Shown piece after piece: positions 17,208-26,151 of a stretch of 64,000 nt of DNA; within the stretch, counting starts at the first letter, position 1, and the number at the start of each line of letters is the position of its first letter. Source of the DNA: JBGUVL01 sp964370395 (GTDB lineage: Bacteria > Bacillota_I > Bacilli_A > Erysipelotrichales > Erysipelotrichaceae); NCBI GenBank assembly GCA_964370395.1, contig CAYJIZ010000013.1, positions 13,702 through 77,701 of the forward strand. The letters run 5' to 3'. The position numbers and the translations under genes are program-made. Below the pieces are notes generated by a model. That model had not been told where the DNA came from, did no database searches, and saw nothing but the letters and a program-made list of their open reading frames with translations.

Positions 17208-17240
17208 AAATTGCCTTTTTTCAAGGGCAATTTTTTTCTT
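17208..17240 (+). terminator. Intrinsic terminator of dnaA-dnaN
   Basis: AAATTGCC (17208-17215) pairs with GGCAATTT (17226-17233), with a T-run after it. It separates dnaN from the yaaA-recF-gyrB-gyrA unit. Confidence 0.8.
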
Positions 17241-17248
17241 GTTTTTTA

Positions 17249-17257
17249 TGTGGAAAA
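17249..17257 (-). other. DnaA box upstream of yaaA-recF
   Basis: TGTGGAAAA, the same box type as in oriC, lies between the dnaN terminator and yaaA. It may let DnaA affect the recF-gyrB-gyrA transcript; this is inference. Confidence 0.5.
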
Positions 17258-17327
17258 CAGCTGAAAATATTAGTAAAAATTAGCAAATTATGTTATAATA
17301 AAGTAGGTGAAAAATGAGGTTTTTACA

Positions 17328-17531
17328 ATGAAAATTAAAATAGATACAGATTACATAACCTTAGGTCAATTTCTTAAATTGGCAGACATTGTCTCCAGTG
17401 GTGGAGAAGCAAAATATGCAGTAAAAGAACTGTCTATTCAAGTCAATGGAGAAATGGAAAACCGTCGAGGAAAAAAACTTTATCCCAATGATAATATTGT
17501 CGTTGAAGGTAAAGCCTACGTTATTGAATGA
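17328..17531 (+). CDS. yaaA: S4-domain protein YaaA (RlbA-like)
   Basis: A 67-residue S4-like RNA-binding protein found between dnaN and recF in Firmicutes and linked to ribosome assembly. The S4 pattern is ITLGQFLKLADIVSSGGEAK...VNGEMENRRGKKLYPND. The ATG at 17328 has GAGG eight bases before it; an in-frame GTG at 17307 is a weaker choice. Its stop overlaps the recF start as ATGA, indicating coupled translation. Confidence 0.9.
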   Translation: MKIKIDTDYITLGQFLKLADIVSSGGEAKYAVKELSIQVNGEMENRRGKKLYPNDNIVVEGKAYVIE

Positions 17532-18625
17532 TTATTGAAAATTTAAAAATTCGTAATTTTCGTAATTATGAAAATGAAATGCTTCAACTACAAAAAGGAA
17601 TTCATTTCATTACGGGTAAAAATGGACAAGGAAAAACAAATTTATTAGAGAGTATTTATTATTTGTCTTGTACAAAAAGCCATCGTACAAATGATAGTAA
17701 AGATGTCATTAAAGAAAAGGAACCTTTTTTTATTTTAGAAGCGAATATTTTAAAAAATGATCGTAAATTTAATGTGAGATGTATTTTAAATGAAGAAGGT
17801 AAAAATTTATTTTTCTATCATACACCAGTAAAAAAAGTAAGTGATTTTATTGGAACATTAAATGCTGTTATGTTTTGTCCAACAGATATGAATTTATTTC
17901 AAAGTTCACCAGGAACAAGAAGAAAATTCATTGATTTAGAATTGGGGAAGTTGTCCAAAACATATACGAATACATTAAATACATATTATAAGTTATTAAA
18001 AGAAAGAAATGCTTATTTAAAAAGAGAAACATTGGATGAACAATACATTCAAATAATAAATGAACAAATGATTGCATTACAAATTACAATTGTGAAGCAA
18101 CGTAAGAAGTTTGTTGATGATATTATAAAAAACAGTATGCAATTTTACCAACAATTAAGTAATGATCAAACAGTGATTCATTGTCACTATGAAAGTTTTG
18201 TGAATTATGATGAAGAAGATAAAATGCGTAATGAAATGAAACAAAAATACCAACAGAGTTGGGAAAAAGATAAATTATACAAAGTGAGTAATGTAGGAAT
18301 ACACAAAGACGATTTTATTTTTATGATGAATGATCATGAAGTTGTATCTTATGCTTCACAGGGGCAAAAAAGAAGTATTGTATTGGCACTTAAATTAGGT
18401 ATTGTGAGAACGATTTATTTGCTTACTAAATCCTATCCTATTTTATTATTAGATGATGTATTTTCTGAATTAGATGAGGATAGAAGAGAACAGTTATTAA
18501 ACTTATTGGATGATGATATGCAAATATTTATATCATCTACAGATAAGATATTAATAAAAAACAAATTGATTCATTATTGGTATGTAGAAAATGGAACAAT
18601 TAAAAGGTTGAAGGAGGATTCGTAA
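17528..18625 (+). CDS. recF: DNA replication and repair protein RecF
   Basis: An SMC-like ATPase that helps load RecA at gaps with RecO and RecR (recR is at 28895). The 365-residue protein starts MIIENLKIRNFRNYEN and has Walker A GKNGQGKTN (about 31-39). The RecF signature is CPTDMNLFQSSPGTRRKFIDLEL, seen here in two parts. The ABC-like signature SQGQKRSIVLALKLG and Walker B LLLDDVFSELDEDR also appear. Start overlaps yaaA and stop overlaps gyrB (TAATG). Confidence 0.97.
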   Translation: MIIENLKIRNFRNYENEMLQLQKGIHFITGKNGQGKTNLLESIYYLSCTKSHRTNDSKDVIKEKEPFFILEANILKNDRKFNVRCILNEEGKNLFFYHTPVKKVSDFIGTLNAVMFCPTDMNLFQSSPGTRRKFIDLELGKLSKTYTNTLNTYYKLLKERNAYLKRETLDEQYIQIINEQMIALQITIVKQRKKFVDDIIKNSMQFYQQLSNDQTVIHCHYESFVNYDEEDKMRNEMKQKYQQSWEKDKLYKVSNVGIHKDDFIFMMNDHEVVSYASQGQKRSIVLALKLGIVRTIYLLTKSYPILLLDDVFSELDEDRREQLLNLLDDDMQIFISSTDKILIKNKLIHYWYVENGTIKRLKEDS

Positions 18626-20541
18626 TGGAAGATGAAAAAGTAACCCATTCCTATACAGCGGATGATATTCAGGTACTTGAAGGATTAGAGGCTGTAAGAA
18701 AAAGACCAGGTATGTATATTGGTTCTACTTCGGCTAGAGGACTTCATCATTTAGTATGGGAAATTGTTGATAACTCAATTGATGAGGCATTGGCTGGATT
18801 TGCAAGTGAAATTGAAGTTGCTATTGAAAAAGATAATATTATTCGAGTGGAAGACAATGGGCGTGGTATGCCAGTTGGAATTCACAAGAAAACAGGTATC
18901 TCAACAGTAGAAACAATTTTTACTGTGCTTCATGCTGGAGGTAAATTCGGTGGAGGTGCATATAAGGTATCAGGAGGTCTACATGGTGTAGGGGCTTCGG
19001 TTGTAAATGCATTGTCTGAGTGGTTAGAAGTAAATGTACATCAAGATGGGAAAGTACATCATCAAAGATTTTCAAATGGTGGGAAATCAGAAGCAGCGTT
19101 AGAAATTGTTGGTGATACAGATAGACATGGATCGATTGTAAGATTCAAAGCGGACCCTACTATTTTTACGGAAACGACAACCTATGATTTTGAAACATTA
19201 AATACACGTATTCGCCAATTGGCTTTCTTAAACAAAGGAATTAAATTAATTCTAATTGATGAAAGAGGCGAAGAAGAACATCGTATTGAATATTACTATG
19301 AAGGTGGTATTAAAGAATACGTTAAGTATTTAAACCAAAATAAAGAATTAATTCATGAAGATATTATTTATGTAGAAGGAAAAGAGTCAGGAATTGTAAC
19401 GGAAATAGCATTACAATACAATACAGGCTATTTACCAGCTGTTTATTCCTTCTGTAATAATATTAATACTGCCGAAGGTGGAACGCATGAGGATGGATTT
19501 AAATTAGCATTAACACGTATCATTAATAAATATGGTAGTGAAAGTGGTGCACTTAAAAAAGATGAAACATTAACTGGAGACGATTGTCGTGAAGGATTAA
19601 CAGCAATTATTTCAGTAAAACATCCTGATCCTCAATACGAAGGACAAACCAAAACAAAATTAGGAAATTCAGAAGTACGTAAAATTGTTTCTAATATATT
19701 AGGGGAACAATTAGAACGTTTCTTTATGGAAAATCCAGATACTGCGAAACTTGTTATCGACAAAGCTATTTTAGCGAGCAAAGCAAGAGTAGCAGCCAAA
19801 AAAGCGCGTGAGCTTACAAGAAGAAAAAGTGCATTAGAAATTTCTTCTCTTCCAGGTAAATTAGCCGATTGTTCAAGTAAAGATGCAACAGAGTGCGAAA
19901 TTTATATAGTCGAAGGGGACTCTGCGGGAGGAAGTGCGAAACAAGGTAGAGATAGTAAATACCAAGCTATTTTACCGCTTCGTGGGAAAATTCTAAACGT
20001 AGAGAAAGCAAGATTACACCGTATTTTTGAAAACAATGAAATTAGAAGTATGATCACTGCCTTTGGTTGTGGGATTGGTGAAGAAATGGACGTATCAAAA
20101 CTACGTTATCATAAAATTATCATCATGACCGATGCCGATGTCGATGGTGCGCATATTTGTACATTATTATTAACTTTCTTTTATCGTTACTTACGTCCAA
20201 TTATTGAAGGTGGTTACATTTATATTGCACAACCACCATTATTTAAAGTGGCAAAAGGAAATAAAATTGAGTATGTATACAAAGAAGAAAATTTAAAAGA
20301 AACACTGACTGAGATGGGCGATAATGTAAATGTGCAACGTTATAAAGGTCTTGGGGAAATGAATGCAGAACAACTTTGGGAAACAACGATGGATCCAGCA
20401 TACCGTACTTTGAAAAAAGTAGAAATTGACGATGCGATGGAAGCCGACAATGTATTCTCTATGTTGATGGGTGATGAAGTAGAACCAAGAAGAAAATTCA
20501 TACAAGAAAACGCAATTTACGTTAAGAACTTGGATGTTTAG
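18625..20541 (+). CDS. gyrB: DNA gyrase subunit B
   Basis: The ATPase subunit of gyrase, which introduces negative supercoils. At 638 residues it is normal for Firmicutes, without the proteobacterial insertion. GHKL ATPase landmarks are EIVDNSIDEALAG, DNGRGMPVG and GGLHGVGASVVNAL. The TOPRIM domain has EGDSAGGSAKQGRD, PLRGKILNVEKAR and DADVDGAHI. The C-terminus has RYKGLGEMNAEQLWETTMDP. It is translationally coupled to recF and followed by gyrA after 11 bp. Confidence 0.98.
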   Translation: MEDEKVTHSYTADDIQVLEGLEAVRKRPGMYIGSTSARGLHHLVWEIVDNSIDEALAGFASEIEVAIEKDNIIRVEDNGRGMPVGIHKKTGISTVETIFTVLHAGGKFGGGAYKVSGGLHGVGASVVNALSEWLEVNVHQDGKVHHQRFSNGGKSEAALEIVGDTDRHGSIVRFKADPTIFTETTTYDFETLNTRIRQLAFLNKGIKLILIDERGEEEHRIEYYYEGGIKEYVKYLNQNKELIHEDIIYVEGKESGIVTEIALQYNTGYLPAVYSFCNNINTAEGGTHEDGFKLALTRIINKYGSESGALKKDETLTGDDCREGLTAIISVKHPDPQYEGQTKTKLGNSEVRKIVSNILGEQLERFFMENPDTAKLVIDKAILASKARVAAKKARELTRRKSALEISSLPGKLADCSSKDATECEIYIVEGDSAGGSAKQGRDSKYQAILPLRGKILNVEKARLHRIFENNEIRSMITAFGCGIGEEMDVSKLRYHKIIIMTDADVDGAHICTLLLTFFYRYLRPIIEGGYIYIAQPPLFKVAKGNKIEYVYKEENLKETLTEMGDNVNVQRYKGLGEMNAEQLWETTMDPAYRTLKKVEIDDAMEADNVFSMLMGDEVEPRRKFIQENAIYVKNLDV

Positions 20542-20552
20542 GAGGTGTCTAA

Positions 20553-23048
20553 ATGGATGAAATAAAAAATGAGAAACTAAAAAATGTTAATATCGCAAAA
20601 GAAATGAGAGATTCTTTCTTAAGTTATTCGATGTCTGTTATTGTTTCACGTGCACTTCCTGATGTAAGAGATGGTTTAAAACCAGTACACCGTAGAATTT
20701 TGCATTCCATGAATGACTTAGGTATTATCGCTAGTAAACCATATAAAAAATCCGCAAGAATTGTTGGGGATGTAATTGGTAAGTATCACCCTCATGGTGA
20801 TACTGCTGTATATGATGCAATGGTAAGAATGGCACAAGACTTTGCTTATCGTTATCCATTAGTACAAGGTCATGGTAACTTTGGATCAATGGATGGTGAT
20901 GGTGCTGCGGCAATGCGTTATACAGAAGCGAGAATGTCTAAAATCGCAATGGAAATGTTGAAGGACATTAATAGAGATACGGTTGATTTTGCTCCTAACT
21001 ACGATGGAGAAGAAAAAGAACCAACGGTAATGCCTGCACGTTTTCCTAATTTATTAGTAAATGGTTCGGTAGGGATTGCAGTAGGGATGGCAACAAACAT
21101 TCCACCACATAACTTATCTGAAACCATTGATGCGACATTAGCTATTATGGATAATCCTGAAATTACCGTTATGGAATTGATGGAAAACTATATTTATGGT
21201 CCTGATTTCCCTACAGGGGGAATCATACAAGGAAGAAGTGGAATCAAACAAGCATTTGAAACAGGTAGAGGATCGATTGTTACACGTTCAAAAATTGAAA
21301 TTGATGAAATGAGCAATGGAAAACCACGTATTACCGTACGTGAAATTCCTTACCAAGTAAATAAATCTTCTTTAATTGAAAAGATTGCAGCATTAGTAAG
21401 AGAAAAAACAATTGATGGAATTACAGAGTTACGTGATGAAAGTAACCGTGATGGAGTAAAGATTGTTATTGAATTAAGAAAAGATGTGCAACCAGAAGTA
21501 ATTATGAACCAATTGTATCGTTTAACAGCGTTACAATCGTCTTTTGGTGTGAATATGTTAGCACTAGTAAATGGTGCACCAAAACAATTAGGAATCATCG
21601 AAGTTCTTCAATGTTATATTAATCACCAAATTGATGTAACAGAAAGAAGAACACGTTTTGATTTAAACAAAGCAGAAGCAAGAGCGCATATTTTAGAAGG
21701 ATTGCGTATTGCTTTAGATCATATTGATGCGATCATTTCATTAATTCGTAATTCAAACGATGATACAGAAGCAATGAATGGATTGATGGAACAATTTAAA
21801 TTATCAGAAATTCAAGCAAAAGCAATTTTAGATATGCAATTTAGAAGATTAACAGGATTGCAACGTGAAAAAATTGAAAGTGAATACGCTGATTTAATTG
21901 TATTAATTGCTGATTTAAAAGACATTCTAGCAAATCCAGAACGCGTTCGTACTATCATTAAGGATGAATTAAATGAAGTAAAAGACAAATATGGAGACGA
22001 AAGAAGAACAGAAATTAGTGATTCTGGAGTTGATATTGATGATGAAGATTTAATTCCAGTGGAAGATATCGTTGTATCAATGACACAAACAGGATACATG
22101 AAACGTATTCCAATCGATACGTACCGTACACAAAACCGTGGTGGTAAAGGTGTAAAAGGTATGAATGTTAACGAAGATGATGTTGTTGATTTATTAATTA
22201 CAATGTCGACACATGATTATCTATTAGTATTCACAAACTATGGTAAAGTATACCGTATGCGTGGATTTAAAGTACCTGCTGGAAGTCGAACTTCAAAAGG
22301 ATTACCAGTAATCAATTTACTTAACTTAGACAAAGAAGAAAAAGTAAAAGCATTGGTACCAATTAAGAAAGAATCTGAATCAAAATACTTATTCTTTGTA
22401 ACACGTAATGGATTAGTAAAACGTGTTGATGTGAATGAATTTGAATCAATTCGTCAAAATGGTAAGATTGCGATTACATTAAAAGATGGTGATGAATTAC
22501 TTGGTGTAAAAGAAACCGATGGGGAAACAGAAATCATTATTGCAGGATCCAATGGAAAAGCAGTACGTTTCAATGAATCTGATGTTCGTCCAATGGGTAG
22601 AACAGCAAGTGGAGTAAAAGGATTTAACGTTGATGGTTCACAAGTAGTAGGTGTTGCAACAAATAGAGAAGGGCAATACTTATTAGCGGTAAGTACCAAT
22701 GGATATGGTAAAAAATCAATCTTAGAAGATTACAGATTGACAACACGTGGAGCCAAAGGAGTTAAAACAATTAATATCACGGATAAAACGGGAGAATTAA
22801 TTTCCGTACGTGCAGTAAATGGTGATGAAGACTTAATGATCATTACTAATGAAGGTATTATTATTCGTATTTCACTTGATAATGTTGGTGTATATGGAAG
22901 AAATACACAAGGTGTTCGCTTAATCAATGTTGCGGAAGAACAAACCGTAGCAAAAATCGCGGTTGTTGAAAAGAGCATCGAAGAGGAAGAAGAAGGCAGT
23001 GTAGAGGCTTCAAACGAAGAACAAACACAAGAAAATAACGAAGAATAA
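20553..23048 (+). CDS. gyrA: DNA gyrase subunit A
   Basis: The breakage-reunion subunit of gyrase. The catalytic Tyr is in AAAMRYTEARM. The quinolone-determining region reads HPHGDTAVYDAM, with Thr at residue 84 where E. coli has Ser83, and Asp at 88. The C-terminal beta-pinwheel contains QNRGGKGVKGM, the gyrase-specific GyrA-box (rather than ParC), so the pair is gyrase and not topoisomerase IV. The 831-residue protein ends in an acidic tail (EEEEEGSVEASNEEQ). An AGGAGGTG site precedes the ATG. Confidence 0.98.
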   Translation: MDEIKNEKLKNVNIAKEMRDSFLSYSMSVIVSRALPDVRDGLKPVHRRILHSMNDLGIIASKPYKKSARIVGDVIGKYHPHGDTAVYDAMVRMAQDFAYRYPLVQGHGNFGSMDGDGAAAMRYTEARMSKIAMEMLKDINRDTVDFAPNYDGEEKEPTVMPARFPNLLVNGSVGIAVGMATNIPPHNLSETIDATLAIMDNPEITVMELMENYIYGPDFPTGGIIQGRSGIKQAFETGRGSIVTRSKIEIDEMSNGKPRITVREIPYQVNKSSLIEKIAALVREKTIDGITELRDESNRDGVKIVIELRKDVQPEVIMNQLYRLTALQSSFGVNMLALVNGAPKQLGIIEVLQCYINHQIDVTERRTRFDLNKAEARAHILEGLRIALDHIDAIISLIRNSNDDTEAMNGLMEQFKLSEIQAKAILDMQFRRLTGLQREKIESEYADLIVLIADLKDILANPERVRTIIKDELNEVKDKYGDERRTEISDSGVDIDDEDLIPVEDIVVSMTQTGYMKRIPIDTYRTQNRGGKGVKGMNVNEDDVVDLLITMSTHDYLLVFTNYGKVYRMRGFKVPAGSRTSKGLPVINLLNLDKEEKVKALVPIKKESESKYLFFVTRNGLVKRVDVNEFESIRQNGKIAITLKDGDELLGVKETDGETEIIIAGSNGKAVRFNESDVRPMGRTASGVKGFNVDGSQVVGVATNREGQYLLAVSTNGYGKKSILEDYRLTTRGAKGVKTINITDKTGELISVRAVNGDEDLMIITNEGIIIRISLDNVGVYGRNTQGVRLINVAEEQTVAKIAVVEKSIEEEEEGSVEASNEEQTQENNEE

Positions 23049-23099
23049 TTGACTTCGCTTTCTATGTATGATAAAAATAGATAAAGCGATGAAAAGGAT

Positions 23100-23293
23100 A
23101 AGTAATTAATTGATTTATGATAGAGAGCTGATGGATGGTGTAAATCAGTATAAAACATTAATGAAATCAACCTTGGAGTGAATAGATGAATTGAGTAGTT
23201 TATTCCGGTAGTACCGTTATCACTTAGAGAACAAATTTTGTTGAAGAAGGGTGGCAACACGAGACATTCGTCCCTTTAGTGTGCCACCTTTTT
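23100..23293 (+). promoter_or_regulatory. T-box leader controlling serS
   Basis: The gyrA-serS gap holds a T-box riboswitch, which senses uncharged tRNA-Ser. The core AAGGGTGGCAACACG (23247-23261) fits the T-box consensus. The terminator pairs 23247-23256 with 23282-23290 and ends in T. A competing antiterminator can form between AAGGG and TCCCTTT (23271-23276). UCA within AATGAAATCAACC (about 23162-23170) is a plausible serine specifier; I infer this from position rather than from a folded stem I. A TTGACT at 23050 may be its -35. Confidence 0.9.
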
Positions 23294-23311
23294 ATTTTAT
23301 TAGGAGGAAAT

Positions 23312-24598
23312 ATGATCGACATTAAATTTTTAAGAGAAAATCCAGAAGTAGTGAAAGAAAACATCAAAAAGAAGTTTCAAGATCAAAAGTTAGAACTTGT
23401 AGATGAAGTAATTGCTTATGATATTGAAAATCGTGCAGCGAAAACAAAAGCAGATGAGCTAAGAGCACAAAGAAATGCAATTAGTAAACAAATTGGTGCT
23501 TTAATGGGCCAAGGTAAAAAAGAAGAAGCAGAACAAGTAAAACAACAAGTAGCGGCAATCGCGAAAGAATTAGTAGATTTAGAAGTGAAAGAAGAAGAGT
23601 TAAATAAAAAAGTAAACGATATTATGATGGTAATTCCAAATATTATCGATGCTAGTGTTCCAATTGGAAAAGACGATAGCGAAAATGTGGAGTTAGAAAA
23701 ATTTGGAGAACCTGTTGTTCCTGAGTTTGAAATTCCATATCATACAGAGATTATGGAACGTTTCGATGGAATCGACTTGGATGCTGCTAGAAAAGTAGCA
23801 GGAAGTGGTTTCTATTATTTAATGGGAGACATTGCTAGAATTCATTCAGCAGTTATCTCATATGCGAGAGACTTTATGATTGATCGTGGATTTACTTACT
23901 GTGTGCCACCATTTATGATTCGTAGTGATGTGGTAACGGGAGTAATGAGTTTTGCGGAAATGGAAAGCATGATGTATAAAATTGAAGGAGAAGATTTGTA
24001 TTTGATTGGTACGAGTGAACATTCAATGATTGGTAAGTTTATTGATACTATTATTGAAGAAAAGAAATTACCACAAACACTAACAAGTTATTCTCCATGT
24101 TTTAGAAAAGAAAAAGGGGCACATGGAATTGAGGAAAGAGGAGTGTATCGAATTCACCAATTTGAAAAACAAGAAATGATTGTTGTATGTAAACCTGAAG
24201 AAAGTCCAATGTGGTTTGAAAAATTGTATATGAATACAGTTGATCTATTTAGAAGTCTTGATATTCCAGTAAGAGCATTAGAATGTTGTTCAGGAGATCT
24301 TGCTGATTTAAAATGCAAGAGTGTTGATGTAGAAGCTTGGAGTCCAAGACAGAAGAAATATTTCGAAGTTGGTAGTTGTTCAAATTTAACAGATGCACAA
24401 GCAAGAAGATTAAAAATTAGAGTGAATGGGGAAGATGGAAAATACTTCGCACATACATTAAATAACACAGTGGCAGCACCACCGAGAATGTTAATCGCAT
24501 TTTTAGAAAATAACTTAAACAAAGATGGAAGTGTAAACATTCCAGCGGCGTTGCAACCATACATGGGCGGTAAGAAAATTATTGTTCCAAAACAGTAG
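23312..24598 (+). CDS. serS: Seryl-tRNA synthetase
   Basis: A class II synthetase that charges tRNA-Ser. The 428-residue protein has the long N-terminal coiled-coil arm (about residues 28-105), rich in K/E/Q. The class II core includes motif 2 (SYSPCFRKEKGAHG...GVYRIHQFEKQE) and motif 3 (NNTVAAPPRMLIAFLEN). The ATG at 23312 follows TAGGAGGAA; the longer ORF runs into the T-box terminator and is not used. Expression is controlled by the T-box upstream. Confidence 0.97.
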   Translation: MIDIKFLRENPEVVKENIKKKFQDQKLELVDEVIAYDIENRAAKTKADELRAQRNAISKQIGALMGQGKKEEAEQVKQQVAAIAKELVDLEVKEEELNKKVNDIMMVIPNIIDASVPIGKDDSENVELEKFGEPVVPEFEIPYHTEIMERFDGIDLDAARKVAGSGFYYLMGDIARIHSAVISYARDFMIDRGFTYCVPPFMIRSDVVTGVMSFAEMESMMYKIEGEDLYLIGTSEHSMIGKFIDTIIEEKKLPQTLTSYSPCFRKEKGAHGIEERGVYRIHQFEKQEMIVVCKPEESPMWFEKLYMNTVDLFRSLDIPVRALECCSGDLADLKCKSVDVEAWSPRQKKYFEVGSCSNLTDAQARRLKIRVNGEDGKYFAHTLNNTVAAPPRMLIAFLENNLNKDGSVNIPAALQPYMGGKKIIVPKQ

Positions 24599-24610
24599 AA
24601 ATACACATAT

Positions 24611-24731
24611 TTATCCACATATTTTTAAACACTGAAAAACAGTGAAAAACGCTTTAAAATAGGGGTTTTCTTCTATTTATATACAAATGGAAGAAGCTCT
24701 TATTTTAATTGAAGAAGTAATGTGTGGATAA
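24611..24731. other. Pair of perfect DnaA boxes downstream of serS
   Basis: TTATCCACA at 24611-24619 and TGTGGATAA at 24723-24731, both exact consensus and in opposite orientation, about 10 kb from oriC. The DNA between them holds a serS terminator. No gene is present in 24599-24821. The pair could titrate DnaA or regulate the next gene. Confidence 0.7.
24668..24712 (+). terminator. Terminator-like hairpin after serS
   Basis: An 11-bp stem (24668-24678 with 24685-24695, one G-T pair) with a 6-nt loop and a weak downstream T-rich stretch. A small CACTG/CAGTG hairpin lies just before it. Confidence 0.5.
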
Positions 24732-24821
24732 CTACCTTAATTAATTAAAAACAAAGGCCAAAAATTATACATAAAATATTTTTAGGAAATACTTGGGAAA
24801 TATTTTGGAAAGAGGAATAAA

Positions 24822-25925
24822 ATGGATACAAAAATAAAAAATAGAGTGCTCATTTTGGTAGGAATTTTTGTTGTTGCTGTCGTTTGTTTTTTTGCATTTC
24901 AATTATTCTTTTCAAAAAATGAACCCATCACTTTTAAGGAAAAATACAACGACATCGAATATGGTGAAACTGTTGCATTAAAAGATACCATTGAAAAAGT
25001 TGATCCTGAAAATGCAAAAATTAAATTTCCTGATGTCGAGTTAAAGGAAGTAGGTACTTACTATCTTACCTTCTTAGTAGAGAGTGATGGAAAAGAAATC
25101 GAACAAGAAAAAGAATTTGTAGTAAAAGACACAGCGTTTCCTAAGATTACTTTGAAGAATGAAAAGACAGTAGAAGTTCCACTTAATAAACAATACGATT
25201 TATTCGCGAATGTGAAAGAATATAAAAATTTAAGTGATGCTGCAAAACAAGATAAGGTTGCTGTAGATGAAAAAACATTTAAAGCGACAAAGAAACAAAT
25301 AGAAAAACAAGAAGAAGTAATCGCAAACAGAGAAATTAGAAGCAAGAAAGATATCAAAGAAAACAAAATAAAAAACAATTATATCTTATATACAACAAAC
25401 TATGATGTCACAAAAGAAGGTACGTATACAATTACCGCGTTAGCAGTAGATGAAAATTACCATAGTGAACAGTTCAGTTGGAAAATTAAAGTAGTACCTA
25501 ACGGTCAATTAGTAAACAGTGGTGGTTTGGTAACTTGTACATTTAACAAGGACGAATTACAAACTTCAAAGGCATACGAAACAAGTTATTTAGAAAATTA
25601 TATTTATGATGAGAATTTGTTAGTAAGCAAATTGGAATTCGTTACGCAAATGCAGTTCAATGAAGATTACAATACGACTGATAACATGCAAAGTCTAATT
25701 GATGCCATCGATAAGAAATATGGATCATACAAAGACAAAGAGGGAATTAGTGTGAATGTGACAACATCGAATGATAGTGTAATAACAACAATCACAGTTG
25801 ATTTCAATACGTATAGTGTAAAAGAAGATCCATTGCAGTTATTAGAATCAAAAAAGAATGGCAAGGTTAAAATGGCTTCTGTTATTGATAAACTAAAAGA
25901 AAAAGCAGTGTGTGAGATTAAATAA
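24822..25925 (+). CDS. Membrane-anchored protein with Ig-like domains, unknown function
   Basis: Not assigned to a known function. The 367-residue protein has a short basic start and one membrane helix at about residues 9-30; the rest should be outside the cell. Two beta-rich Ig-like units seem present. The first covers residues about 35-103 and ends EVGTYYLTFLVESDGK...EFVVKDTAFPKI, like bacterial DUF5011 domains. The second ends EGTYTITALAVDEN..FSWKIKVV near residue 225. A K/E-rich helical insert (about 140-185) lies between them. It sits alone between the DnaA-box pair and two parS sites, with an AAAGAGG ribosome site. Confidence 0.7.
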   Translation: MDTKIKNRVLILVGIFVVAVVCFFAFQLFFSKNEPITFKEKYNDIEYGETVALKDTIEKVDPENAKIKFPDVELKEVGTYYLTFLVESDGKEIEQEKEFVVKDTAFPKITLKNEKTVEVPLNKQYDLFANVKEYKNLSDAAKQDKVAVDEKTFKATKKQIEKQEEVIANREIRSKKDIKENKIKNNYILYTTNYDVTKEGTYTITALAVDENYHSEQFSWKIKVVPNGQLVNSGGLVTCTFNKDELQTSKAYETSYLENYIYDENLLVSKLEFVTQMQFNEDYNTTDNMQSLIDAIDKKYGSYKDKEGISVNVTTSNDSVITTITVDFNTYSVKEDPLQLLESKKNGKVKMASVIDKLKEKAVCEIK

Positions 25926-25941
25926 TGTTTCACGTGAAACA
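25926..25941. other. parS: parS centromere site 1
   Basis: The sequence TGTTTCACGTGAAACA matches the Bacillus ParB-binding consensus TGTTNCACGTGAAACA at every position. It starts at the base after the preceding stop codon and is 11.5 kb from oriC. Confidence 0.95.
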
Positions 25942-25942
25942 T

Positions 25943-25970
25943 AGGGTTGTGTAACAGCAACCTTTTCTTT
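25943..25970 (+). terminator. Terminator between the two parS sites
   Basis: GGGTTG (25944-25949) pairs with CAACCT (25958-25963) and a T/C-rich tail follows. It ends the Ig-like gene. Confidence 0.65.
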
Positions 25971-25978
25971 TTCTTCAA

Positions 25979-25994
25979 TGTTTCACGTGAAACA
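25979..25994. other. parS: parS centromere site 2
   Basis: Second perfect copy of TGTTTCACGTGAAACA, centred 53 bp from the first. Confidence 0.95.
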
Positions 25995-26013
25995 TTAATA
26001 CAAAAATATGGTG

Positions 26014-26041
26014 TTGAATTAACTTCATGTTATGTTATAAT
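26014..26041 (+). promoter_or_regulatory. Promoter of the SRP RNA gene
   Basis: TTGAAT (26014-26019) and a consensus TATAAT (26036-26041) with a 16-bp spacer, ending 6 bases before the RNA. Confidence 0.85.
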
Positions 26042-26046
26042 AGTAA

Positions 26047-26131
26047 TGCTACTACAACAATATCCAACTAATCTGGTCAGGTCGGGAACGAAGCAGCCAT
26101 ACGGAGGCTCTATTGTGTGTGGTAGCTTTTT
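26047..26131 (+). ncRNA. ffs: Signal recognition particle RNA (4.5S-like)
   Basis: The small bacterial SRP RNA that binds Ffh and targets nascent membrane proteins. The conserved apical part GGTCAGGTCGGGAACGAAGC (26075-26094), with its GGAA-like tetraloop and asymmetric loop, is diagnostic. The ends pair (GCTACTACAACAAT at 26048-26061 with ATTGTGTGTGGTAGC at 26112-26126), and T-rich sequence terminates it. It lies between parS and tadA; in Bacillus scr likewise lies near tadA and dnaX. Confidence 0.93.
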
Positions 26132-26151
26132 AATTATATGAGAGGTTCACA

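Noticed and set aside
22730..23260. 176-residue minus-strand ORF over the end of gyrA and the T-box
   Set aside because: It is antisense to gyrA and to the structured leader, is Ser/Leu-rich, and has no start signal.
23279..23311. Upstream TTG start for serS
   Set aside because: It would put coding sequence inside the T-box terminator; ATG 23312 has a perfect AGGAGG site and matches the family N-terminus.
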